From Clostridia bacterium (GTDB lineage: Bacteria; Bacillota; Clostridia; Christensenellales; CAG-138): DNA of 40,552 nucleotides. Every line of letters begins with the position of its first letter. The first letter of the stretch is position 1. The translations under genes and the position numbers were made by a program. Location: the NCBI GenBank assembly GCA_017407205.1, contig JAFQXA010000029.1, positions 1 through 40,552 on the forward strand, in the 5' to 3' direction. The notes beneath the pieces are model-generated. The model made no database searches. It was not told the DNA's origin and saw only the letters and a program-made list of their open reading frames with translations. Shown one piece after another: positions 25,513 to 34,485 of this stretch.

Positions 25513-26208
25513 ATGTGCAGAAAAACAGTACTCATAAAAGATAAAGAGGTTTTTGAAAAAATCGCACCAAGACTTGTTCTTTCGGGCGATTTTTCTGTTG
25601 TCGAAAATGAGGACGAGGCAGAAAAAATCGATGTTGCAATTATAAATATAGTGAATTGGGAAGAAAGCAGGAAAACGGTTGAAGCTTCTCACATTTTTTT
25701 GACTTCTCCAAAACTCAGTGATGAAATGACGATAAGCCTTTTAAAAGAGGGGGTAAGCTATATATTTGTAAAGCCTGTAAATCCCGATTTTGCAGAAAAG
25801 CATATACGGCATATTGTCGGACTTTCAGGCACGAATGAAAAGAAAACGGATACACGCATTGAGAAAGCAATTTCTATCTGCCTTGAAACGGTTGGAATTT
25901 CACAGAAGCTCAAGGGCTGTCATTATCTTAAAAAAACGATTTTATATATGCTCGATTTTAATCAAAACAAAACATACACCGATGTATTATGTATTATTGC
26001 AGAGAATGAGGGTATCGCGTCGTGGAAGAACATTGACAGGAACATAAGAAGTGCAATTGAAAGTGCATGGATAAGGGGGAGCATAGAGGGGCAGTATCAG
26101 CTTTTCGGCTATACTGTAAATCCCAACAAGGGACGACCGTCAAACAAGGAGTTTATCGCCATGATAGCACAAAAAGTTACAGAGCTTTTAAAGAGAAATT
26201 CGGTATAG
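25513..26208 (+). CDS. Spo0A-family regulator with degenerate receiver domain
   Basis: The C-terminal half (about residues 113-231) is a clear Spo0A DNA-binding domain: RNIRSAIESAWIRG matches the recognition region and LFGYTVNPNKGRPSNKEFIAMIA-like sequence matches the end (only part quoted). The N-terminal half is a shortened receiver. The phospho-acceptor Asp is replaced by Asn45 (DVAIINI), the first Asp of the acidic pair by Lys9, while Thr64 and Lys87 remain. Normal phosphorelay control is therefore unlikely. It may be a paralogue or the lineage's main regulator; the sequence alone cannot tell. The ATG at 25513 is the predicted transcription start with no Shine-Dalgarno site; an ATG-like start at 25474 lies upstream of the promoter. 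A SpoIIM-like gene follows. Confidence 0.88.
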   Translation: MCRKTVLIKDKEVFEKIAPRLVLSGDFSVVENEDEAEKIDVAIINIVNWEESRKTVEASHIFLTSPKLSDEMTISLLKEGVSYIFVKPVNPDFAEKHIRHIVGLSGTNEKKTDTRIEKAISICLETVGISQKLKGCHYLKKTILYMLDFNQNKTYTDVLCIIAENEGIASWKNIDRNIRSAIESAWIRGSIEGQYQLFGYTVNPNKGRPSNKEFIAMIAQKVTELLKRNSV

Positions 26209-26250
26209 CTTAATGGGTTGTCCGAATATACTTTCTTGAGGTGTGGTTTT

Positions 26251-26832
26251 ATGACTCAAATTTCAAAAACGCATTTTAGGGAAAAAATCATGGAGCATCC
26301 CGTGCTGTTCTTTACTGCTTTGTTTTCGCTTATTACGGGGCTTGTTTGCGGAATTTCAATATGCTTTTCGCTGTATCGTGGAGCCGTGTTTACAAAGACG
26401 GCACTTTTAATAGAGTACGGTGTAAATTACAATGTGTTTGCAGGGCTTGCGCGTGCGTTTGCAATATACACGCTTTTTTATCTTCTGGTCTCCCTTGTAT
26501 CAATAAACGGCCTTTTTATGCCTGTATCTCTTATTACTTTTCTTTTTTACGGCTTTTTAAGCGGTCTTACATTGGCTTCGCTGATTTATGAATTCAACCT
26601 TTGGGGAATACTGTATAGCGTGCTCTTGTTCGTCCCCAATATCATGGTGGCAACAGCCATGCTTTTGTGCTTCATGCGTCTTAAAAAGGCAGAAAAATAT
26701 AAAAAGCTGACAGCAAAATCGAATAAAAATGAGAAAGTGACAAGTTTTGGGCGGGAAATTATGCTTTTGTTCATAGCAATTGGCACAGAAGGGCTTGTAA
26801 TTCCCCTCACTTTGCGATTATTATTATATTAA
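26251..26832 (+). CDS. SpoIIM-like (DUF95) membrane protein
   Basis: The 193-residue protein has about five hydrophobic segments. The central stretch [20 protein letters not shown] and the following [16 protein letters not shown] resemble the SpoIIM/DUF95 pattern. In endospore formers SpoIIM works with SpoIID and SpoIIP in engulfment. A spoIIM-like gene near deoB fits gene order seen in some Firmicutes. The ATG at 26251 follows GAGGTG by seven bases; the upstream in-frame TTG at 26218 lacks a site. Similarity is moderate, so family membership is not certain. Confidence 0.6.
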   Translation: MTQISKTHFREKIMEHPVLFFTALFSLITGLVCGISICFSLYRGAVFTKTALLIEYGVNYNVFAGLARAFAIYTLFYLLVSLVSINGLFMPVSLITFLFYGFLSGLTLASLIYEFNLWGILYSVLLFVPNIMVATAMLLCFMRLKKAEKYKKLTAKSNKNEKVTSFGREIMLLFIAIGTEGLVIPLTLRLLLY

Positions 26833-26857
26833 GGACTATAGAGAGGTGTTTGGACTT

Positions 26858-28024
26858 ATGAAGCGAGCCATAATAATTGTACTCGATAGCGTTGGAATCG
26901 GAGCTTTGCCGGATGCTGAAGAATTCGGCGATGCATCATCACATACTCTCGGCAATTTAAACGAGGCTGTAAACGGCATAGACATAAAAAATCTTTTGGA
27001 ACTCGGACTTGGCAATATTGAAAATTCACGGCTCCCGTCGGTCGAGTTTCCCAGAGCCAACTTTGGCAGAGCAATGGAGAAAACAAAGGCAAAGGATACA
27101 ACAAGCGGACATTGGGAAATGATGGGCGTAATACAGAATCCGCCCTTCAAAACGTACCCAAACGGCTTTCCGAAAGAGCTCATTGACGAATTTGTAAAAA
27201 AGACGGGCAGGGAGATACTCGGTAACACGGTAGCTTCGGGAACCGAGATAATAAAAGAGCTTGGTGACGAGCACGTAAGAACGGGCAAGCCCATAGTCTA
27301 CACTTCGGCGGACAGTGTTTTTCAGATCGCCGCACATGAGGAAGTCATACCGCTTGATGAGCTTTATGCAATGTGCGAAACAGCACGCGAGATGCTTCAC
27401 GGTGAAAACACGGTGGGGAGAGTTATAGCCCGTCCGTTCCTTGGTGAAAGCGGAAGCTATTTCAGAACGGAAAACAGAAAGGATTACGCTTTACCGCCGA
27501 CTGCACCCACGGTTTTGGATTCGCTTACGGATAAGGGCTACAAAACGCTCGGAATAGGCAAAATAGAAGATATATTCTGCAAGCAGGGGCTTACATATAT
27601 AGACCACACACGCAATAATGTTTCGGGAATAGAAGCCACGATAAAGGCGATAAAGGAAATGCAGAATGTGTCGCTCATATTTACAAATCTTGTTGATTTT
27701 GACATGATATACGGACACAGAAATGATCCCGACGGTTATGCAATGGCGTTGGAACACTTTGATATGTGCCTGCCCGAAATAATAAAGAGCCTTGATGAAA
27801 AGGACTTGCTTATAATAACGGCTGATCATGGCTGCGATCCCACGACCGAAAGCACCGACCACAGCAGGGAATACATTCCCGTTCTTGCATATTCAAAGGC
27901 ATTCAGAAAAGGCATAAATATCGGCACGCTTGATTCGTTTGCGGACATTGGCTCAACGGTGCATGAATATATCGTCGGTTTGCCTTTCCTCACGGGGAAA
28001 TCATTCCTTTGCAGAATAATTTAA
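26858..28024 (+). CDS. deoB: Phosphopentomutase
   Basis: It interconverts ribose/deoxyribose 1- and 5-phosphate in nucleoside salvage. The alkaline-phosphatase-fold metal sites are visible: [13 protein letters not shown] at the start and [20 protein letters not shown] at the end. The length of 388 residues is normal. GAGAGG lies 11 bases before the ATG at 26858; an upstream GTG at 26846 overlaps it. Confidence 0.97.
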   Translation: MKRAIIIVLDSVGIGALPDAEEFGDASSHTLGNLNEAVNGIDIKNLLELGLGNIENSRLPSVEFPRANFGRAMEKTKAKDTTSGHWEMMGVIQNPPFKTYPNGFPKELIDEFVKKTGREILGNTVASGTEIIKELGDEHVRTGKPIVYTSADSVFQIAAHEEVIPLDELYAMCETAREMLHGENTVGRVIARPFLGESGSYFRTENRKDYALPPTAPTVLDSLTDKGYKTLGIGKIEDIFCKQGLTYIDHTRNNVSGIEATIKAIKEMQNVSLIFTNLVDFDMIYGHRNDPDGYAMALEHFDMCLPEIIKSLDEKDLLIITADHGCDPTTESTDHSREYIPVLAYSKAFRKGINIGTLDSFADIGSTVHEYIVGLPFLTGKSFLCRII

Positions 28025-28037
28025 GAGGAATAACACA

Positions 28038-28439
28038 ATGGAGAAAGATTATCTTTCGCTTGCGAGAGAGCTTTTTGCAGGCGACAATTATGCCTTTGAA
28101 ACAACGGGCATAGTTATAGAAGAAGCGGATATTGATTATGCAAAATGCAGTTTAAAGCTTCAAAGCAAACACAAAAACGCAAATGATAAAATAATGGGTG
28201 GCGCTTTGTATACGCTCATTGATATAGCCTTTGCGGTAGCTGCAAACACAAGAAGTACACCCACGGTCACCTTGAGTGCAAACATTGAGTATTTAAGCAA
28301 TGTTTTGTGTGAGGGGAGAATAGAGGCAATTGCAAAGTGCGTAAAATCGGGAGGCCGTATATGCGTCTTTACGGTTGATGTTTATCATGACAGCGGAAAA
28401 CATATTGCAACCTCTACGATGAAAGGTTACAGATGCTGA
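28038..28439 (+). CDS. PaaI-type hotdog-fold thioesterase
   Basis: The 133-residue protein shows the hotdog motif IMGGALYTLIDIAFAVAANT, then TLSANIEYLSN and a final GRICVFTVDVY strand. Such enzymes hydrolyse acyl-CoA thioesters; the substrate cannot be told. It has AGAGGA before the ATG and follows deoB by 13 bases, so it is cotranscribed. Confidence 0.88.
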   Translation: MEKDYLSLARELFAGDNYAFETTGIVIEEADIDYAKCSLKLQSKHKNANDKIMGGALYTLIDIAFAVAANTRSTPTVTLSANIEYLSNVLCEGRIEAIAKCVKSGGRICVFTVDVYHDSGKHIATSTMKGYRC

Positions 28440-28459
28440 ATTAAAAACCAAAAATGAAT

Positions 28460-28492
28460 ACAGCCCGAAAGGATTTCCTTTCGGGCTGTTTG
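28460..28492. terminator. Bidirectional terminator between the thioesterase and htrA genes
   Basis: ACAGCCCGAAAGGA (28460-28473) and its perfect complement (28476-28489) with a two-base nominal loop. The T-rich flank is better on the minus strand, but it lies between two converging genes. Confidence 0.85.
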
Positions 28493-28508
28493 TGTATGCG
28501 TATTTGAA

Positions 28509-29795
28509 TTAGCTTTCGCGACCTTTCAATGTCACAGTTACGTCTATTGACTCGTAGTCACGCTGTATTGTGATTGTTACAACATCGCCTATTTCGTGCT
28601 CTGCAAGCTTTGCCGAAAGCTGTGTTGAACCGTTGATTTCGTCACCGTCAAAGGCGAGAATTATGTCTCCGCTCTTGAGACCTGCTTCCTCTGCGCATGA
28701 GCCCTCTGCGATGCCTGTTATCTGAACGCGTGTTATGTAGGAGGGGAAGTAGAAGCTTCCGAAACTTGAATCCATGAGCGTTACATTCTGCATAGAGATA
28801 CCGAGGAAGGGTCTGCCGGTTACGTAGCCGTAATCCATGAGGTCTTTGATTATCGGGTATGCAATATCAATGGGGATTGCAAAGCCCAAGCCTTCAACAT
28901 CTGTGCCTGTTGACTTGGAGTTGACTATGCCGATAAGCTCGCCTTTTGCATTGAAAAGTCCGCCACCGCTGTTGCCGGGGTTAACTGCTGCTGTTGTCTG
29001 CATAAGCGTCATGGTTTGCTCTTCAACGGTGATTGTTCTGTCGAGACCGCTTATTATGCCGTCACTTACGCTCGTTGTAAGGAAGCCCAAGGGGTTGCCT
29101 ATCGCGTAAACGGATTCACCAACCGTTGAATTTGCAGATGAACCGAGTGTAGCCGCTGTAAAGGTTTCGCCTTCCTGCTTTAAAGTAAGCTTCAAAACTG
29201 CAAGGTCGGTTGCACTGTCGCTGCCGACGATTGTTGCTTCATATTCCGTGCCTTCCTGCAAGTATACGCTTACCTTTGATGCGCCTTCAATTACATGGTA
29301 GTTTGTGACTATGTAGCCGTCCTCACTTATTATAACACCGCTTCCGCTGCCAAGGTCCTGAGTATAGGACTGACCGGTCATATCGTAAACCGTGTTTTTG
29401 GTGTATAAGCCGACTATGCTTGACATACAGGTTTTAAGCATATCGGTAACTGAAGTCTGAGTGTTAGAGTCACCCGATACGGCAATGCTCGATGAGGGAG
29501 GCGTTGTGGGAGTGGCATTAGGGTCGGTTGTCGGAATTGCTGTGCCCGATACGATTGGTGAGGGCTTGTTGCCGTCATTTAAAAGCTTACCGATGAATAC
29601 GCCGCCTGCGCAGAAAAGAACAGCTACTATTACGAGTGAAGCTATAAGCTGTCCCCATGTAACGTGCTTCTTTTCTCTCTTTTTTGAAACGGGAGAAGGC
29701 GTACTTTGCTCTGCTTTGTAATAGGGAGTATGACCGTAAAAGTCATTGTTTGTACTGCTCTTTATATTATTGTCATCAAACCAATTACGCTCCAT
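28509..29795 (-). CDS. HtrA/DegP-like membrane serine protease with PDZ domain
   Basis: The 428-residue protein has a cytoplasmic N-terminus, one membrane segment (about residues 46-68) and a Thr/Pro-rich linker. A trypsin-like S1C domain has its triad in VTNYHVIEG, SDSATDLAVLKL and PGNSGGGLF. A C-terminal PDZ domain includes GIAEGSCAEEAGLKSGDIIL. It degrades or folds damaged extracytoplasmic proteins. AAGGAG precedes the ATG. It is a single-gene unit with its own promoter. Confidence 0.96.
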   Translation of the reverse strand: MERNWFDDNNIKSSTNNDFYGHTPYYKAEQSTPSPVSKKREKKHVTWGQLIASLVIVAVLFCAGGVFIGKLLNDGNKPSPIVSGTAIPTTDPNATPTTPPSSSIAVSGDSNTQTSVTDMLKTCMSSIVGLYTKNTVYDMTGQSYTQDLGSGSGVIISEDGYIVTNYHVIEGASKVSVYLQEGTEYEATIVGSDSATDLAVLKLTLKQEGETFTAATLGSSANSTVGESVYAIGNPLGFLTTSVSDGIISGLDRTITVEEQTMTLMQTTAAVNPGNSGGGLFNAKGELIGIVNSKSTGTDVEGLGFAIPIDIAYPIIKDLMDYGYVTGRPFLGISMQNVTLMDSSFGSFYFPSYITRVQITGIAEGSCAEEAGLKSGDIILAFDGDEINGSTQLSAKLAEHEIGDVVTITIQRDYESIDVTVTLKGRES

Positions 29796-29839
29796 AAAAA
29801 TCTCCTTAAAATATTATTGCGATTAATTTTTACAATGAA

Positions 29840-29867
29840 ATTATACAATATGATTTTGAAATTGCAA
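29840..29867 (-). promoter_or_regulatory. Promoter of the htrA-like gene
   Basis: On the minus strand, TTGCAA (29867-29862), a 16-base spacer and TATAAT (29845-29840). The leader is about 38 bases. The rest of the 247-base divergent gap (29796-30042) is AT-rich; only weak -10-like sequences near 30005-30017 could serve the plus-strand gene. Confidence 0.55.
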
Positions 29868-30042
29868 TATATTCATTTAGTCAATCTCGTGTAGAATTGT
29901 GGCACAAATGTGACTTCACAAGCAGAAACAGTGTTTTTGACTGAAAAACAGGTATTTTGTCTACTTGAAACTAAACCTCATATGTTTTCAAAAAATGGAA
30001 TAAATATATAGTAAAATCACTTGAATACTCGGAGAGAAATGC

Positions 30043-30660
30043 ATGAATAAAGAAAATGACAAAAACAAAGCAGTGATTGCAGGGCGTATAATTGAGCCGT
30101 TAAGTGTTGACCATGTTTTGTACGGCGAGAAGTTTTACAGCACGAAAGTATCTGTACCGAGATTGAGCGGAACGCTTGACATATTGCCGGTAACCATTCC
30201 TGAACGGGTTTGTCCAAGACTCATTGAGATGGGGGATATGGTACGCCTGACAGGTCAGCTTCGTTCATACAACAAGCATACGGACAGTAAAAGCAGACTC
30301 GTGATAACGCTTTTTTGCCACGAGGCAGAGCTTTTTGACAGAGATGAAAATATAAGCGAAAACAAAATTGAAATAACGGGATATCTTTGCAAGGAAGCAA
30401 TATTTCGAACAACTCCGTTTTTACGCGAAATATGTGATATAATAATAGCGGTAAATCGTTCGTATAATAAATCCGATTATCTGCCGTGCATAGCTTGGGG
30501 CAGAAATGCGGTGTTTGCAAAAAATCTTCCCATCGGCACACAGGTCAGTATAAGTGGAAGATTTCAAAGCAGGGAATACATTAAAAAGACGGACTTTGGC
30601 GAGGAAACACGGACGGCGTACGAGATTTCGTGCAGTACGCTTGAAGCAGAGGAAAAATAA
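30043..30660 (+). CDS. SSB-like protein with two OB folds
   Basis: The 205-residue protein has two OB-type halves. The first begins KAVIAGRIIEP and contains GDMVRLTGQLRSYN; the second begins NKIEITGYLCKE and contains CIAWGRNAVFAKNLPIG and VSISGRFQSREY, close to the SSB pattern. It lacks the acidic C-terminal tip of replicative SSB (it ends EAEEK), so it is probably an accessory DNA-binding protein rather than the main SSB. CGGAGAG lies before the ATG. It starts the unit with the FAH-family and rqcH genes. Confidence 0.7.
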   Translation: MNKENDKNKAVIAGRIIEPLSVDHVLYGEKFYSTKVSVPRLSGTLDILPVTIPERVCPRLIEMGDMVRLTGQLRSYNKHTDSKSRLVITLFCHEAELFDRDENISENKIEITGYLCKEAIFRTTPFLREICDIIIAVNRSYNKSDYLPCIAWGRNAVFAKNLPIGTQVSISGRFQSREYIKKTDFGEETRTAYEISCSTLEAEEK

Positions 30661-30687
30661 AAGACTCAAACAAAGGAGAAAATACAG

Positions 30688-31458
30688 ATGAGAATAGTGA
30701 GAGCTTTAAGTGGCGGTGAGGCTTTTTTCGGCATATTGAAAGAAGATGACCGCATCGAAAGGCTTGAAAAAGCACCGTTTGATGAAATTGTAAAAGACGG
30801 CAGAGAGTATCTTCTTGATGAGGTCACATTGCTTGCTCCGACAGAACCGACAAAGGTTGTTTGCGTTGGCAAGAATTATTTTGACCACTGCGAAGAATTA
30901 AAGGGCGAGCTCCGTGACGATATAAAGCTTGAGACTCCGATTTTGTTTATAAAACCCTCAAATGCGGTAATAGGGCATGGACAAGTTATAGAGTATCCGT
31001 GCGTGTCAGAAAGAGTTGACTATGAGGCGGAGCTTGCGATAGTGATTTCAAAAAAAGCAAAGAGCGTTTTGGCTTGCGATGCCGATAAATATATATTGGG
31101 ATATACCTGCTTGAACGATGTTACGGCGCGTGATATCCAAAAGCGTGAGGGGCAGTGGTCAAGAGCCAAGAGTATGGATACATTCTGCCCGATAGGACCT
31201 TATATAGAAACCGAATTTTCCCCTGACGGAAAGAGGATTTTGGCAAGGCTTAACGATGAAATAAAGCAGGATTCAAACACAAGCCTGATGATGCATAAAT
31301 GTGCAGATATAATCGAATTTATAACCTCATCAATGACACTGTTCCCGGGTGACGTTATTGCGACGGGCACGCCTGCAGGTATAGGCGAAATGCATAAGGG
31401 CGATATTGTGGAAATAGAGATAGAGGGCTTGGGAGTTTTAAAAAATACAGTAGGATAA
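30688..31458 (+). CDS. Fumarylacetoacetate hydrolase-family protein
   Basis: The 256-residue protein has the FAH fold signature: VCVGKNYFDHCEEL, FIKPSNAVIGHG, DYEAELAIVISK with metal-binding Glu, GYTCLNDVTARD and GDVIATGTPAGIG. Members act as hydrolases, isomerases or oxaloacetate decarboxylases; the substrate cannot be told. AAAGGAGA precedes the ATG. It lies between the SSB-like gene and rqcH. Confidence 0.94.
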   Translation: MRIVRALSGGEAFFGILKEDDRIERLEKAPFDEIVKDGREYLLDEVTLLAPTEPTKVVCVGKNYFDHCEELKGELRDDIKLETPILFIKPSNAVIGHGQVIEYPCVSERVDYEAELAIVISKKAKSVLACDADKYILGYTCLNDVTARDIQKREGQWSRAKSMDTFCPIGPYIETEFSPDGKRILARLNDEIKQDSNTSLMMHKCADIIEFITSSMTLFPGDVIATGTPAGIGEMHKGDIVEIEIEGLGVLKNTVG

Positions 31459-31468
31459 GCATTGAAAA

Positions 31469-33193
31469 ATGGAAGGTTTGAACTTGAATGCATCTTTGAT
31501 AGAGATGCAAAAACTCATAGGCGGAAAAATAGATAAGGTACAGCAGCCGCAAAAGGATGTTATCGTGCTTCATGTGCATACATCGGGCGGCAATTTTCGC
31601 TTGCTTTTAAGTGCAATACCGGATAGTGCACGCGTGCAGATTACAGAGAGAAAGTATGAAAATCCGCAGGAAGCACCAAACTTTTGTATGCTCCTTAGAA
31701 AGCGTATAAGCGGCGGTAAAATTACGGGTCTTGCACAACCGAATCTCGATAGAATTCTGCTCATTTCTTTGGAAGCAAGAAACGAGCTTGGCGATATTGA
31801 CAATTACACGCTGGCAGTTGAGCTCATGGGCAGATATTCGAACATAATATTTATCGACTCGTCAAATAAAATAACCGATTGCACACGCAGAGTCGGTGCC
31901 GATATGTCCTCGGTTCGTCAGCTTGTGCCGGGCGTTGTTTATAATATGCCTCCCACACAGGACAAAAAAGACCCAAGGCGTGCAGAAAAAGAAGATTTTA
32001 TAAAAGCACTTGAAAGCAATACAAAGATAAATTCAGCGCTTGTTGATTCGTTTTTCGGTCTTTCGCCCGATATGGCAAAGAGGCTTGTTTCAAATGTTAC
32101 AGATAAGCGTGATGCTATGGAGCTTACTCAAAAAGAACGCGAGAATATAGCAAGCTATCTTTTTGATTTTTATACAAATCTCAAAAACGGACAAGCAGAT
32201 CCCCATGTTTTACTTGATGAAAACTCAAATGCGATAAAGATATATCCGTTCAAAATAGCCGATACAAATTCAAAAAGCGTTGAGAGTATGCAGGCAGGGC
32301 TTGACCTCATCTATGCTTCAAAGGATGTCCGTCAGCAGATGGACAGAATGTCTTTGTCCTATCGCAGAATAATAAAGAATAATATCGAACGCTGTGAACG
32401 TAAGATGGCAATGTTTGCACAGACGCTGAATACGAGCGATGACATTGAAAAGCTGAGGCTCTGCGGTGAGCTTTTGACAGCAAACCTCCATCTTGCAAGA
32501 AGCGGCATGAAAAGCATTGAGGTCATGAACTACTACATGGATCCGCCGCAAATTATAAGAATACCGCTTGATGAAGCCTGCTCGTTATCGGTTAATGCTC
32601 AACGCTATTATAAGCAGTATCGAAAAGCAAAAATCGCCTACGATATGGCGGAAGAGAGAATGAACGAAACAAAGGTTGAGCTTGAATATTTAGAGGGCGT
32701 GCTTTTGTACCTTGACAATGTAACAAACACGGCGGAAATGCTTGAAATACGTGATGAGCTTGCACTTTACGGATATTTGAAAGAGCAAAAGAATCAAAAG
32801 AAAGCAAAACCGAGAAGTGCAAGTGAGCCGATGAAGTATCTTTCAAGTGACGGAACGCTTATCTATGTCGGCAAAAACAATAAGCAAAACGATAATCTGA
32901 CTTTTGGGATTGCAAACAGCGAAGATTTCTGGCTCCATGTCAAAAACGCTCCGGGTTCCCACGTGATCATAAAGTCTGCAAATCCCGAAAAGCAAACGCT
33001 TTATGAGGCAGCTTTACTTGCGGCGTATTACAGCAGTTTGAGGGGCGGTGCGAATGTACCTGTTGACTATACGCAAAGGAAGCACGTCAAAAAGCCGTCG
33101 GGTGCCAAAGCAGGTATGGTCATATACTTAAAAAACAATACCGCATATGTTACACCGAGTGAGCAGTTTGTAAACTCGTTAAACCGAGCCTGA
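31469..33193 (+). CDS. rqcH: RqcH/NFACT ribosome quality control protein
   Basis: RqcH adds C-terminal Ala tails to nascent chains on stalled 50S subunits. The 574-residue protein has an N-terminal NFACT-N domain (GGKIDKVQQPQKD; NLDRILLI contains the conserved Asp-Arg), a helical coiled-coil middle, and a C-terminal NFACT-R domain (LIYVGKNNKQND, DFWLHVKNAPGSHVII). It was formerly annotated as a fibronectin-binding protein. Only AGGA is visible upstream, 13 bases from the ATG. A hairpin terminator follows. Confidence 0.95.
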   Translation: MEGLNLNASLIEMQKLIGGKIDKVQQPQKDVIVLHVHTSGGNFRLLLSAIPDSARVQITERKYENPQEAPNFCMLLRKRISGGKITGLAQPNLDRILLISLEARNELGDIDNYTLAVELMGRYSNIIFIDSSNKITDCTRRVGADMSSVRQLVPGVVYNMPPTQDKKDPRRAEKEDFIKALESNTKINSALVDSFFGLSPDMAKRLVSNVTDKRDAMELTQKERENIASYLFDFYTNLKNGQADPHVLLDENSNAIKIYPFKIADTNSKSVESMQAGLDLIYASKDVRQQMDRMSLSYRRIIKNNIERCERKMAMFAQTLNTSDDIEKLRLCGELLTANLHLARSGMKSIEVMNYYMDPPQIIRIPLDEACSLSVNAQRYYKQYRKAKIAYDMAEERMNETKVELEYLEGVLLYLDNVTNTAEMLEIRDELALYGYLKEQKNQKKAKPRSASEPMKYLSSDGTLIYVGKNNKQNDNLTFGIANSEDFWLHVKNAPGSHVIIKSANPEKQTLYEAALLAAYYSSLRGGANVPVDYTQRKHVKKPSGAKAGMVIYLKNNTAYVTPSEQFVNSLNRA

Positions 33194-33209
33194 TGCAAAA
33201 AGAATAATT

Positions 33210-33262
33210 AAAGCCTTTTTTACATATAAATGCTAAACAAGCAAATGTAAAGGGGCTTTTTT
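33210..33262 (+). terminator. Hairpin after rqcH that overlaps the next gene's ribosome site
   Basis: AAAGCC, a T-run and ACAT (33210-33225) pair, with G-U pairs and one bulge, with ATGTAAAGGGGCTTT (33245-33259), followed by a T-run up to the ATG at 33263. The right arm contains AAAGGGG, the only ribosome site for the next gene. Confidence 0.65.
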
Positions 33263-34414
33263 ATGTTGAGAAAACTTACTGCGTTTTTTATGATTTTTGT
33301 ACTGGTGCTTTCAGTATGTATTCCGTGCATGGCGAATACTGACAACTCGGAGTATTTTAACGGCGATGATGCAAAAAGCTTTATCCTGATTGAAAGTGTA
33401 TCAGAGACAGTATTGTCGGAGCAAAGGAGCGACGAAAAATTCAAGGTGGCAGGGCTTTCATCTCTTGCACCGCTTCTTTTGGTATGCGAGGCATTTGACA
33501 GTAAACTCATTGATAAAGATGCGACAATAAAAGTAAGCCAGGAGGCAGCGAGCTTTGGCGGCGTATCTGCATTCCTGGAAAACGGCGAAAACATAAAGGC
33601 GGACTTACTTTTAAAATCTGCCGTCATTATTTGTGCTTCCGATGCAATCTATGCGCTTGCGGAGAGCCTTTATCAGAACGAAAAGGCTTTCCTTGACAAA
33701 CTCAATTCAAGACTTCAGGAGCTTTCAATAGATGCGAAATATGAAAGCATAATAGACAGCAGCATAGCCTTGAGCGCAAAAGACCTGAGTAAAATTGCAA
33801 AAGCGCTCATTAAAAGCGAAGCATACAGAAGTTATTCAACCGTATTTTATGACAGCATAACGCATGAGGACGGCAGACAAACCGAGCTTGCAAATCCAAA
33901 TAAGCTTGTAAAACAGCTTGCAGGCTGTGTGGGCGTGGGTACGGGCTCATCAAATGAGGCAGGATACTGCGGTGCTTTTGCGGTTACGAGAAGTGATACT
34001 ACATATATTGCCGTAATAATAGGTGCTCAGAACTCATCCAAACGCTTTAAGCTTGCAAGTGAAATGATGGAATACGTTTTTGCTTCATACAAAACTGCCA
34101 ACATTGCAAAAAGCGGTGATGTGATGGCTGAAAATGTTGATGTAACAGGCGGAACACTCAAGAAAGTCAACCTTACGGCAAAAGACGATTGTGTTTTGAT
34201 TTTCGAAAACGGAACCAATTATGAAGCATTCTTTGAAGTTCCCGAAACTCTTGAAGCACCGCTTGAAAAAGATGCGGTCGTAGGAAAAATTGAGTACAGG
34301 ACAAACGATGGGAAAGTGATAGGCACGCTTTTGCTGTCTGTACAGACAGGTGTTGAAAAAGCAAGCTTCTGGGACGAAGTTTTCAAGATTTTTCGAAGTT
34401 GGTTACACGCATGA
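33263..34414 (+). CDS. D,D-carboxypeptidase homologue (S11 family) lacking catalytic residues
   Basis: The 383-residue protein has a signal peptide (cut near residue 24) and follows the DacF/PBP5 layout, including a C-terminal beta domain and a final helix, FWDEVFKIFRSWLHA, as a likely membrane anchor. Aligned to the intact paralogue at 37489, all three active-site motifs are changed. SxxK becomes AGLSS (Gly64, Ser67), SGN becomes CAS (124-126), and KTG becomes GTG (226-228). It should not hydrolyse peptidoglycan or form normal penicillin adducts. The frame is open and the fold pattern intact, so it is probably a functional pseudoenzyme that binds or scaffolds, not a decaying gene. Confidence 0.82.
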   Translation: MLRKLTAFFMIFVLVLSVCIPCMANTDNSEYFNGDDAKSFILIESVSETVLSEQRSDEKFKVAGLSSLAPLLLVCEAFDSKLIDKDATIKVSQEAASFGGVSAFLENGENIKADLLLKSAVIICASDAIYALAESLYQNEKAFLDKLNSRLQELSIDAKYESIIDSSIALSAKDLSKIAKALIKSEAYRSYSTVFYDSITHEDGRQTELANPNKLVKQLAGCVGVGTGSSNEAGYCGAFAVTRSDTTYIAVIIGAQNSSKRFKLASEMMEYVFASYKTANIAKSGDVMAENVDVTGGTLKKVNLTAKDDCVLIFENGTNYEAFFEVPETLEAPLEKDAVVGKIEYRTNDGKVIGTLLLSVQTGVEKASFWDEVFKIFRSWLHA

Positions 34415-34485
34415 CTTAATCACGATTGCAACAAAAGGCAGAATGTTTTATAATAAAAATGTTATAAAACAAAGGCGTTGTCCTT

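Noticed and set aside
34449..34461. Another leaderless start (TATAAT followed by ATG)
   Set aside because: The gap is four bases instead of six, and the ATG opens a frame that stops after two codons.
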